64,000 bases of DNA from Vibrio aphrogenes. GTDB lineage: Bacteria; Pseudomonadota; Gammaproteobacteria; Enterobacterales; Vibrionaceae. The stretch lies in NCBI RefSeq assembly GCF_002157735.2, contig NZ_AP018689.1, positions 558,001-622,000 of the forward strand, given 5' to 3'. Position 1 is the stretch's first letter; every line of letters begins with the position of its first letter. The position numbers were made by a program, and so were the translations under genes. Below the pieces are notes generated by a model. The model did no database searches. It was given only the letters and a program-made list of their open reading frames with translations, and was not told the DNA's origin. Below, one piece after another: positions 52,997 to 61,024 of the stretch.

Positions 52997-53932
52997 ATGA
53001 AGAAGATTGCGGTTATCGGTTCGAATATGGTTGATTTGATTACTTATACGGATCGCATGCCTAAAGGCGGAGAGACTCTCGCAGCACCAGCTTTTAAAAT
53101 GGGCTGTGGCGGTAAAGGAGCGAACCAAGCGGTGGCGGCTGCTAAATTAGGCGCTGATATTCTGATGGTCAGCAAAGTTGGTGACGATATGTTTGCCGAT
53201 AACACGATTCGCAACTTTCAATCTTATGGGATCAATACCAAATACGTGAGCAAAATGCCCCAAGTCTCTAGTGGCGTGGCGCCAATATTTGTTCATTCTT
53301 CCTCACAAAATGCCATTTTAGTGATTAAAGGGGCCAACGAATATTTAACTCCTTACGATATTGATAAAGCCAAAGACGCCATCATGGAATGTGGATTGAT
53401 TGTGCTGCAATTAGAAGTACCACTAGAAACCGTGTATTACGCGATTGATTTAGGCAATAAATACAATATTCCAGTGCTATTAAACCCCGCGCCAGCGGTT
53501 GCGGATTTAGATATTGAATACGCTTGTCGTTGTGATTTCTTTATGCCCAATGAAACAGAATTAGAAACGCTGGTAGGTGAGCCGGTTCAAACCATTGAAC
53601 AAATCAAAAATGCCGCCAACATCTTACTTAATAAAGGGTTAAAAAATGTCATTGTGACCATGGGCTCAAAGGGGGCGTTATGGTTAAGCCAACATGGTGA
53701 TGAAGCCTTTATTGAATCGGTGAAAGTGAACGCGGTCGATGCCAGTGGAGCGGGGGATGCCTTTATTGGTTGCTTCTCTCACTATTTCCTACAAACCAAT
53801 GACGTACTAACTTCGTTAAGAAAAGCCACCTTATTTGCAGCGTTAAGTGTGACAGAAAAAGGCACACAATTTTCTTATCCAAGCATTGAACAATTTAAAG
53901 CATTTGAACAAAAGAATAATAAAAAACATTAA
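52997..53932 (+). CDS. PfkB family sugar kinase, ribokinase-like
   Basis: This 311-residue carbohydrate kinase has the ribokinase N-terminal signature GCGGKGANQAVAAAKLGAD near residue 36. LLNPAPAVADL lies near 160, and the C-terminal catalytic motif DASGAGDAFIGCF near 250 contains the base aspartate. Ribokinase is the nearest family. Deoxyribokinase or another pentose/triose kinase is possible given the DeoR regulator. I use ATG 52997, preceded by GAGGTG, not GTG 52991. It is 17 bases upstream of the dihydroxyacetone kinase gene. Confidence 0.85.
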   Translation: MKKIAVIGSNMVDLITYTDRMPKGGETLAAPAFKMGCGGKGANQAVAAAKLGADILMVSKVGDDMFADNTIRNFQSYGINTKYVSKMPQVSSGVAPIFVHSSSQNAILVIKGANEYLTPYDIDKAKDAIMECGLIVLQLEVPLETVYYAIDLGNKYNIPVLLNPAPAVADLDIEYACRCDFFMPNETELETLVGEPVQTIEQIKNAANILLNKGLKNVIVTMGSKGALWLSQHGDEAFIESVKVNAVDASGAGDAFIGCFSHYFLQTNDVLTSLRKATLFAALSVTEKGTQFSYPSIEQFKAFEQKNNKKH

Positions 53933-53949
53933 TAATTAGAGGAATCGAA

Positions 53950-55575
53950 ATGTCTAATCTTATCTTAAATGAAAAAGAATCCTTCGTATTAGATTCTATT
54001 CAAGGTGCCCTATATACCTCTCAACGAGATAACCTAACGCTATTAGATTTTAACAATAATACTAAAGTAGTTGCACGTTCTGACTGGCAACAAGATAAAG
54101 TCGCGTTAATTTGTGGTGGTGGTTCTGGTCATGAGCCTGCCCATGCCGGTTTTGTGGGTAAAGGTATGTTAACCGCAGCGGTTTGTGGTGATCTATTTGC
54201 TGCGCCAAGTGTGGATGCTGTTTTAGATGCCATCTTGCATGTTACTGGTGATGCTGGCTGTTTGGTGATCATTAAAAACTACACCGGTGACCGATTGAAC
54301 TTTGGTTTAGCCGTTGAAAAAGCTAAAGAAATGGGCAAGAAAGTGGATCTTATCATTGTAGGTGATGATATTTCGATTCCTAATAACCCTCAGCCACGCG
54401 GCATTGCAGGCACTATTTTAGTCCAAAAAGTAGCGGGTTATGTGGCTGAAGTGGGCGGTTCATTAGAAGAAGTGAAAGCGGCAGCGATTAAAGCCAATCA
54501 ACAGACGGCGTCGATTGGTGTGGCGTTGACCAGTTGTTCTTTGCCGGGTGAGCCGAACGATCGTATTGCTCAAGGTAAAGCAGAACTGGGCTTAGGTATT
54601 CATGGTGAGCCGGGCATTGATACGATTGATCTGCCTAAAGCAAAAGCCTTGATTGAAACCATGGCAGCCAAGTTAATCCAAGCCAAACCAATGCAAAAAA
54701 ATGCAATTTTAATTAATAACTTAGGTGGTTTATCTACCATTGAATTGAATATTGTGGCTAAAGAAGTATTGCAGTCTGAGCTCGCTAAACACGCTGAGTT
54801 AGTGATCTGTGGCACCTTGATGACAGCGATTGATATGAAAGGCTTCTCAATTTCAAGCATTGAATTGGATGACGCGACAAAACAAGCCTTGTTGTTTGAT
54901 GTTGAAACTCAAGCCTGGCCAGGTGTCGCGCACTGTCATGCGCTTCCAGTTACTTCGTGCCAAAGCCAAATCAAAAAGAATCATTTCACCCCATCAGCCG
55001 ATGAAAGTGCTGCTGAAGTGGTGGCGAAAGTGTGTCATGCCATCATTGGTATTGAAGCTGAGCTGAACCATTTAGATTCTATCGTGGGTGATGGGGATAC
55101 AGGCTCGACTTTTGCCGCAGGGGCTCGCAATGTGTTAGCGCAGTTAGAGGCGAAAAATCTACCGCTTCAAGACAAAGCGAAATTATGCACCGCCGTTGCC
55201 GATTGTCTCACAGCAGCCATGGGCGGCTCTTCAGGTGTGTTATTGTCGATTTTCTTTACTGCTGCCGGACGTGATTTTGAACAAAATGGCGTATTATCTC
55301 GCGCCTTTGAAACTGGATTACAACAAATGATGGCATATGGTGGGGCTAAACCTGGCGACCGAACCATGATTGATGCTCTGTACCCAGCCCTACAAGCTTG
55401 GTCAAATCAAGGCTTTACCGCCGCCATTGACGCTGCGCAACAAGGTGCAGAATCTACCGTGGAGATGACGAATGCAAAAGCAGGTCGTTCTTCATATTTG
55501 AACAGTGATAGTTTGTCTGGCACTAAAGATCCAGGTGCTTTCGCTGTTGAAACTGTCTTTAACCAATTTAAATAA
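53950..55575 (+). CDS. dhaK: ATP-dependent dihydroxyacetone kinase, fused DhaK-DhaL
   Basis: This 541-residue protein phosphorylates dihydroxyacetone to DHAP with ATP. The DhaK part (about 1-325) has GGGSGHEPAHAGFVGKGML near 57 and the substrate-binding histidine H218 in GLGIHGEPG, equivalent to H220 of the Citrobacter enzyme as I remember it. The DhaL nucleotide domain (about 355-541) has VGDGDTGSTFAAGARN and MGGSSGVLLSIFF. Fusion of both domains marks the ATP-dependent rather than PTS-dependent type. Related erythrulose kinases look similar. It is 16 bases upstream of gldA. Confidence 0.92.
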   Translation: MSNLILNEKESFVLDSIQGALYTSQRDNLTLLDFNNNTKVVARSDWQQDKVALICGGGSGHEPAHAGFVGKGMLTAAVCGDLFAAPSVDAVLDAILHVTGDAGCLVIIKNYTGDRLNFGLAVEKAKEMGKKVDLIIVGDDISIPNNPQPRGIAGTILVQKVAGYVAEVGGSLEEVKAAAIKANQQTASIGVALTSCSLPGEPNDRIAQGKAELGLGIHGEPGIDTIDLPKAKALIETMAAKLIQAKPMQKNAILINNLGGLSTIELNIVAKEVLQSELAKHAELVICGTLMTAIDMKGFSISSIELDDATKQALLFDVETQAWPGVAHCHALPVTSCQSQIKKNHFTPSADESAAEVVAKVCHAIIGIEAELNHLDSIVGDGDTGSTFAAGARNVLAQLEAKNLPLQDKAKLCTAVADCLTAAMGGSSGVLLSIFFTAAGRDFEQNGVLSRAFETGLQQMMAYGGAKPGDRTMIDALYPALQAWSNQGFTAAIDAAQQGAESTVEMTNAKAGRSSYLNSDSLSGTKDPGAFAVETVFNQFK

Positions 55576-55591
55576 AAAGTAGGAATCTAGC

Positions 55592-56674
55592 ATGGATAAT
55601 ATCATTATTTCTCCAAGTAAATATATCCAAGGTGAAGGCGCCATCGATAACATCGGTAAGTACGTTTCCCTATTTGGTAAAAAACCATTAGCGATTGCCG
55701 ATGACTTCGTGATGGGTCTGGTACATGACCGCGTTCAAACTAGCATTCAAGCTGAAGGTTTGGCAGTGGATTTTGATAAGTTTAACGGTGAATGTTGTCG
55801 CGTTGAAATTGATCGCATCATTGAAGTGACTAAAGCCAACCAAAACGACGTCATTATGGGTATTGGTGGAGGTAAAACCTTAGATACCGCTAAATCGATT
55901 GCCTTTTATACTAAATTGCCAGTGGTAATTGTACCGACAATCGCGTCAACGGATGCGCCGACTTCAGCTCTTGCGGTTATCTACACCCCAGAAGGTGAGT
56001 TCAGTGAATACTTAATGATTCCATCAAACCCAAATATGGTGATTATGGATACAGGTATTATTGCGGCAGCGCCAGTTCGTACATTGGTTGCCGGTATGGG
56101 TGACGCGTTATCAACATACTTTGAAGCACGTGCGAACGGTTTATCTGGTAAAGCGACCATGGCAGGTGGTGCGCCAACGCGTTCTGCACAAGCGTTAGCG
56201 AAACTATGTTATGAAACCATCATTGAAGATGGCGTTAAAGCGAAAGCGGCGGTTGAAAATGGCGTGTCAACGAAAGCGGTAGAAAATATCATTGAAGCGA
56301 ATACTTACTTATCGGGTATTGGTTTTGAAAGTTCTGGCCTTGCTGGCGCTCACGCAATCCATAATGGTTTGACTAAGTTAGAAGAGTGTCACCATTTGCT
56401 ACACGGGGAAAAAGTGGCCTTTGGTACATTAACTCAGTTAGTGTTGGAAAATGCTGATAGCGAAGAAATTCAAGAAGTACTTGATTTCTGCCGTGCTGTT
56501 GGCTTGCCAACCAACCTACACGATATGGGTGTGAAGGAAATTAATAAAGACAAACTAATGGAAGTGGCTGAAGTGGCTTGTGCCGAAGGCGAAACAATCC
56601 ATAACATGCCTTTCCCGGTTACGCCTAAAGCAGTTTTTGCAGCGTTATTAACGGCTCACCAATTGGGTCAATAA
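55592..56674 (+). CDS. gldA: Glycerol dehydrogenase
   Basis: GldA is a zinc-dependent, NAD-linked enzyme that oxidises glycerol to dihydroxyacetone, feeding the kinase encoded just upstream. The 360-residue protein has the NAD site GIGGGKTLDTAK near residue 91 and PTIASTDAPTSALAVIYT near 113. Metal ligands lie in GMGDALSTYFEAR, GLAGAHAIHNGL and HLLHGEKVAFGTLTQ. The stop codon is followed within two bases by a MITE-like element. Confidence 0.95.
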   Translation: MDNIIISPSKYIQGEGAIDNIGKYVSLFGKKPLAIADDFVMGLVHDRVQTSIQAEGLAVDFDKFNGECCRVEIDRIIEVTKANQNDVIMGIGGGKTLDTAKSIAFYTKLPVVIVPTIASTDAPTSALAVIYTPEGEFSEYLMIPSNPNMVIMDTGIIAAAPVRTLVAGMGDALSTYFEARANGLSGKATMAGGAPTRSAQALAKLCYETIIEDGVKAKAAVENGVSTKAVENIIEANTYLSGIGFESSGLAGAHAIHNGLTKLEECHHLLHGEKVAFGTLTQLVLENADSEEIQEVLDFCRAVGLPTNLHDMGVKEINKDKLMEVAEVACAEGETIHNMPFPVTPKAVFAALLTAHQLGQ

Positions 56675-56676
56675 GT

Positions 56677-56909
56677 AACCTCAGCTGCGGATAACTAGAA
56701 GTCACTCAATACGGCACTTTGGGCGTCTAACTTCGTTAAAATCAACGCAATAGGCTAGCTATTGACTTATGATTTTGCCTTGTTATTCATCCCAAATTGC
56801 AGCATTGAGAGAAAGTCATTACTTCCTATATACCTTGTGGCTATTTTTATCTCATATATATCAGCAGGTTAGGTTTGTTATTGTGACACTCTTATCCGCA
56901 GTTGAGGTT
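56677..56909. mobile_element. Full-length MITE-like element (233 bp)
   Basis: The terminal inverted repeats AACCTCAGCTGCGGATAA (56677-56694) and TTATCCGCAGTTGAGGTT (56892-56909) match at 17 of 18 positions. AAGT on both flanks (56673-56676 and 56910-56913) may be a target duplication. The interior has no protein-coding frame, so it would need a transposase from elsewhere. Partial copies lie at 13924-13981 and 49004-49082. Confidence 0.8.
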
Positions 56910-56940
56910 AAGTAATAATAGCCTCGCTTAAATAAACATA

Positions 56941-56997
56941 AAAACCATTGGATTTGAATTTCCCGATTATTTAAATTCAGTGGTTTTTTTATTTTTC
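56941..56997 (+). terminator. Terminator downstream of gldA
   Basis: AAAACCA-TTG-GATTT pairs imperfectly with AAATTCAGTGGTTTT across a loop of about 11 bases. TTTTTTATTTTT follows. It lies beyond the MITE. Confidence 0.6.
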
Positions 56998-57007
56998 TTC
57001 ATATCTC

Positions 57008-57040
57008 ATTTCTTCTATTTCTTCTATTTCTTCCATTTCC
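57008..57040. repeat. Nine-base pyrimidine repeat
   Basis: ATTTCTTCT occurs twice, then ATTTCTTCC and a partial ATTTCC, in perfect 9-base register. From here to 57250 I see no gene and nothing else I can name. Confidence 0.7.
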
Positions 57041-57255
57041 TCGTGCTAGTTGTCCATTTGCTTATATAACCGGTTTTTTATGTAGCGGCTTGTTTATATA
57101 ACAGGCCTCGTGCGTTGATTCCTGACCTATTACCTTGACTTTAAAGAGGCTAGATAACCAAAGCGCTGGATTGAGTGATTTCTAGTTACTCACATCTGAG
57201 GTTAAATAAACTCGAAAATTTAGGTTTCTATTGCGTGGTTATCATTCGGCATAAG

Positions 57256-57288
57256 TGTCGGTATGACTGTCGGTAAGTGATGTCGACA
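57256..57288 (+). promoter_or_regulatory. TGTCG repeat cluster, candidate activator site for hyf
   Basis: TGTCG occurs at 57256, 57268 and 57281, the last within the palindrome TGTCGACA. The cluster lies about 105-140 bases upstream of the predicted sigma-54 start. FhlA-type activators bind TGTCG-containing upstream sites as I remember, so this is a plausible enhancer. Confidence 0.5.
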
Positions 57289-57367
57289 GCCGATTATCTG
57301 AGGCTGATTATCGAGTTTAATTTTATAACCATTTGTTTTTATTGTTTTTATTTTTATTTTTACTGGT

Positions 57368-57382
57368 TGGCATACTAATTGC
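57368..57382 (+). promoter_or_regulatory. Sigma-54 promoter for the hyf operon
   Basis: TGGCATACTAATTGC has the invariant GG (57369-57370) and GC (57381-57382) with exactly ten bases between, and matches the TGGCAC-N5-TTGC consensus at nearly every position. Transcription would start near 57394, about 25 bases before the hyfA start codon. Confidence 0.8.
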
Positions 57383-57418
57383 TTTAAAGGGCTTGTTCAT
57401 TTAATTGAAGGGTATGCT

Positions 57419-58027
57419 ATGAAAAGCTTTGTGATCGCAGATCCGAAAAAATGCATCGGGTGCCAAACATGTATGGCCGCCTGCTCTGATGTGCATAAAA
57501 AAGAAGGTTTGCAAAGTCACCCACGTTTGACAGTGATTAAACATAAGGATGCAACAGCGCCTGTGATGTGCCGGCATTGTGAAGATGCACCTTGTGCGGC
57601 GGTTTGTCCTGTTCAAGCGATCACCAAAGAAGAAGACCGCATCTTATTAAAAGAAACATTATGTGTGGGCTGTACGTTATGTGCAGTGGCCTGTCCGTTT
57701 GGTGCGATTGCACTTGATGGCAGTCGCCCGGTTGCGATGGCGAATAGTTATGACACTTACATTCCCTCAACCCCACGCTCGAGTAATCCATCCACCTCGA
57801 TTCCATCCACTTTTGGTCATGACATTTTAGCTTGGGAACCCGGCGTGAAAAGCATTGCCGTGAAGTGCGATCTTTGTGGCTTCCACGAAGAAGGGCCAGC
57901 TTGCGCTCAGGTATGCCCTACCGGTGCCATTGCCATTGTGAATGAACAGGTTGTTGAACAGTCACGTGCGAGCAAGCGTACAGAGGCGGCTCAAGTGGCT
58001 GCTAATGTGACTATGGAGAGATCATAA
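57419..58027 (+). CDS. hyfA: Hydrogenase-4 iron-sulfur subunit HyfA
   Basis: HyfA is a ferredoxin-like electron-transfer subunit of hydrogenase-4. The 202-residue protein has four cysteine clusters typical of polyferredoxins: CIGCQTCMAACSDVH near residue 12, CRHCEDAPCAAVCPV near 51, CVGCTLCAVACPFG near 82, and a C-terminal CDLCGFHEEGPACAQVCP near 149. It should bind up to four [4Fe-4S] clusters. GAAGGG precedes the ATG. It is the first gene after the sigma-54 promoter and one base from hyfB. Confidence 0.93.
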   Translation: MKSFVIADPKKCIGCQTCMAACSDVHKKEGLQSHPRLTVIKHKDATAPVMCRHCEDAPCAAVCPVQAITKEEDRILLKETLCVGCTLCAVACPFGAIALDGSRPVAMANSYDTYIPSTPRSSNPSTSIPSTFGHDILAWEPGVKSIAVKCDLCGFHEEGPACAQVCPTGAIAIVNEQVVEQSRASKRTEAAQVAANVTMERS

Positions 58028-58028
58028 T

Positions 58029-60062
58029 ATGAGTCCATTATCGTTATTAGGTACTTCTATTGCTTTTTACATCTTGGCGAGCCTATTGGCTTTATTCGGC
58101 GCTCAAGGAAAAGAAGCATTAGCAGTGCGATTATCTAGCACGGCTTCGGTCGTGGGCGGGGTTCTCGGAACGGGCAGTGCGATTCAGGCTCTACTTTCAG
58201 GTCAAGCTTGGGTCACTCAATTAGCCAGTCCATTTTATTTTGCCGATTTCTTGATCAACATGGATGCCTTAGGGGCGTTTATGGTGTTGGTGATTTCGTT
58301 ATTAGTGGTGGCAACCGCCATCTATTCCCTCCATTACTTACGTGAGTATTTTGGTAAAGGCGCTTGGGGAATTAGCTTTTTCTTAAACCTGTTTGTGGCC
58401 TCGATGGTGACCTTAGTCGTTACCGATAACGCATTTTATTTCATCGTATTTTTTGAAATGATGTCACTGGCTTCATACTTCTTAGTGCTGGTGGAACAAT
58501 CTGAGAAAAGTGTCAAGGCAGGCTTGCAATATTTCTTCATCGCTCACGCCGGTTCGGTTTTGATCATGATTGCCTTTTTCATGTTGTATCGCGCATCGGG
58601 CTCTTTGAATTTTTCTGACTTTAGTCATTTGTCATTGCCAGCTTGGGAATCGTCGGTGATTTTCTTACTGGCGTTTTTCGGTTTCGGAGCCAAGGCCGGC
58701 ATGATCACCTTACACGGTTGGTTACCACTTGCTCACCCAGCAGCGCCTTCACATGCCTCAGCATTAATGTCAGGTGTGATGGTTAAAATCGGTGTCTTTG
58801 GCATCATTAAAGTGGGGCTGATGTTTCTGGGCGCTTCACAAGCGTGGTGGGGCTACTTGGTGTTAGCGTTTGGTGCGGTTTCTTCGGTTCTTGGCGTAAT
58901 GTACGCCTTGGCAGAGCACGATATTAAACGTTTATTGGCTTATCACACGGTGGAAAACGTCGGCATCATTTTAATGGGCGTTGGCGTGGCGATGGTGGGA
59001 ATGGCAACTGATCATCCAACTTTTGCCGCCTTGGGATTACTTGGCGCCTTGTATCACTTGTTAAACCATGCAGTCTTTAAAGGTTTATTGTTCTTGGGTG
59101 CCGGTTCGGTGATTTATCGCACTCATACCAAAGATATGGAAAAAATGGGCGGACTTGCCAAGTTAATGCCTTACACCGCAATGACCTTTCTCATTGGTAC
59201 GATGGCGATTTCCGCCTTGCCACCTTTAAATGGGTTTGTCAGTGAATGGTTCATCTACCAGTCGCTGTTTAATATGAGCCAACAAAGTCATATTTCGATG
59301 CTGATTGCTGGCCCTGCGGCGATTGTTATGCTGGCGATCACTGGTGCTTTAGCTTGCATGTGTTTTGTGAAAGTGTATGGCATCTGCTTTAGCGGCATTC
59401 CAAGAACCGAACAAGCCAGTCAGGCCAAAGAAGTGACGTGGCCAATGATCGCAGGTTGCGCGATATTAGCGGTGCTGTGTATCGTTTTAGGGGTAGGTTC
59501 TCCCTGGATTTCACCTTACATTTCTGACATTGCCACCCGTACTTTAGCTGCGTCACCGATTGTGGTTCAAAACGGCATCTCCTTACATCCTGTATCGACT
59601 ACTCAAGCCATTCTTTCAACGCCAGTTATCGCGATAGGTTTAGTGGTGTTATTGCTGGTTCCTGCTGTGGTACTTGCCTTGTTCAAAGGAGGCGCTCGTA
59701 TCGATAACCGTCATCAAGGTGATCCTTGGGCTTGTGGTTATACCTTTGAAAAAGAAATGACGGTCTCCGCCGGAGGGGTCACACAAGCGTTACGTCACAT
59801 GTTTGCGCCGGTTTATCGCATCAGAACACAACTCGATCCTAGCGGTTGGATGGGGCGTAGCTTGCAGACGGCCACGAATGCCTCAGCGAAAGTTGAACCC
59901 ATGTTTGACCGTTATCTCATTCAACCTTGTTGTCATGCCGCCATGGCCTTGAGTCATTGGGTGCGCAAAATGCAAGGTGGCGATTTCCGTATTTATTGCT
60001 TGTACATAGTGATCACGTTGACCGTGTTGCTGTGTCTGTCATTCGGTTTAGGAGTGAAGTAA
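58029..60062 (+). CDS. hyfB: Hydrogenase-4 membrane subunit HyfB
   Basis: HyfB is a large membrane subunit related to complex I and Mrp antiporter proteins, thought to take part in ion translocation. The 677-residue protein has about 15 membrane segments. The conserved antiporter-like block is LHGWLPLAHPAAPSHASALM near residue 233, followed by VKIGVFGIIK and EHDIKRLLAYHTVENVGIIL near 297. A conserved glutamate lies in FFEMMSLASYFLVLVE near 143. The stop codon overlaps the hyfC start as TAATG. Confidence 0.94.
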   Translation: MSPLSLLGTSIAFYILASLLALFGAQGKEALAVRLSSTASVVGGVLGTGSAIQALLSGQAWVTQLASPFYFADFLINMDALGAFMVLVISLLVVATAIYSLHYLREYFGKGAWGISFFLNLFVASMVTLVVTDNAFYFIVFFEMMSLASYFLVLVEQSEKSVKAGLQYFFIAHAGSVLIMIAFFMLYRASGSLNFSDFSHLSLPAWESSVIFLLAFFGFGAKAGMITLHGWLPLAHPAAPSHASALMSGVMVKIGVFGIIKVGLMFLGASQAWWGYLVLAFGAVSSVLGVMYALAEHDIKRLLAYHTVENVGIILMGVGVAMVGMATDHPTFAALGLLGALYHLLNHAVFKGLLFLGAGSVIYRTHTKDMEKMGGLAKLMPYTAMTFLIGTMAISALPPLNGFVSEWFIYQSLFNMSQQSHISMLIAGPAAIVMLAITGALACMCFVKVYGICFSGIPRTEQASQAKEVTWPMIAGCAILAVLCIVLGVGSPWISPYISDIATRTLAASPIVVQNGISLHPVSTTQAILSTPVIAIGLVVLLLVPAVVLALFKGGARIDNRHQGDPWACGYTFEKEMTVSAGGVTQALRHMFAPVYRIRTQLDPSGWMGRSLQTATNASAKVEPMFDRYLIQPCCHAAMALSHWVRKMQGGDFRIYCLYIVITLTVLLCLSFGLGVK

Positions 60063-61015
60063 TGGCTGAATTACATATGCCAAGCGCAAGTATGATGATA
60101 CTTGCCATTTCACAAGCCTTATTAATGTTGTTTTTTGCACCATTAATAACGGGATTTTCTCGTGTGCTGCGAGCGCGTCTTCATTCGCGTCGTGGACCAG
60201 GCTTATTACAAGATTATCGTGATATTGCCAAGTTATTGCGTCGTCAGTCGGTTGCACCGGCCAATGCAGGCGTTATTTTCTGGGTTATGCCATGGGTCTT
60301 TTTAGCTACCATGTTGTTGATTGCTATGGCTTTGCCAACCTTAACTTCATTCTCACCGTTTCCTATTTCAGGAGATTTGATCACCGATATCTATCTGTTA
60401 GCGATTTGTCGCTTCTTCTTTGCTCTTGCGGGGATTGATTCAAACAGCATGTTTGCCGGGATCGGCAGCAGCCGTGAGTTAACCATTGGGGTGTTAGTTG
60501 AACCGATTTTAATGCTGTCGATCATTATCGCGGCCTTGATGGTGGGCTCAACTGACTTAGGCCATATCAGCCAAGGCATGGTCGCGCAAATTCAACTGCA
60601 GCCGATTCCAGTGATTTTGGCAGGTGCGGCCTGTGCTTTTGCCATGTTTGTTGAGATGGGCAAATTGCCGTTTGATGGCGCAGAAGCGGAGCAAGAACTG
60701 CAAGAAGGTCCGGTGACGGAATATTCAGGTTCAGGACTTGCGATGGTGAAATTGAGTTTAGGACTCAAGCAATTAGTGGTTGCACAATTGTTCTTAGCCA
60801 TTTTTATCCCTTGGGGGAAAGCCGTTGATTTTACCTTCATGAGCTTATTGATTGCCTTTGTGTGGTTGGTGGTGAAGTTGGTTGTGGTTTTCTTATTAGC
60901 CGGCATTGTGGAGAACTCCATGGCGCGGGTTCGTTTCTTAAATACCAATCGTCTAACCTGGTCAGCATTTGCACTCGCTGTTTTAGCGTTAGCGTTTTAC
61001 ATCATGGGGTTGTGA
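60062..61015 (+). CDS. hyfC: Hydrogenase-4 membrane subunit HyfC
   Basis: HyfC is the NuoH/HycD-like membrane anchor that connects the hydrogenase module to the membrane arm. I start at ATG 60062, overlapping the hyfB stop codon, for 317 residues (MAELHMPSASMMILAISQAL). The open frame itself extends further upstream inside hyfB and should be ignored. Conserved blocks are RARLHSRRGPGLLQDYRDI near 37-55, GSSRELTIGVLVEP near 137, and the acidic loop FDGAEAEQELQEGPVTEYSG near 205. Confidence 0.94.
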   Translation: MAELHMPSASMMILAISQALLMLFFAPLITGFSRVLRARLHSRRGPGLLQDYRDIAKLLRRQSVAPANAGVIFWVMPWVFLATMLLIAMALPTLTSFSPFPISGDLITDIYLLAICRFFFALAGIDSNSMFAGIGSSRELTIGVLVEPILMLSIIIAALMVGSTDLGHISQGMVAQIQLQPIPVILAGAACAFAMFVEMGKLPFDGAEAEQELQEGPVTEYSGSGLAMVKLSLGLKQLVVAQLFLAIFIPWGKAVDFTFMSLLIAFVWLVVKLVVVFLLAGIVENSMARVRFLNTNRLTWSAFALAVLALAFYIMGL

Positions 61016-61024
61016 GGCAAAGTC

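Noticed and set aside
59927-60061. Long N-terminal extension of HyfC inside hyfB
   Set aside because: The extra 45 residues match nothing in the family. The ATG overlapping the hyfB stop codon is the natural start.
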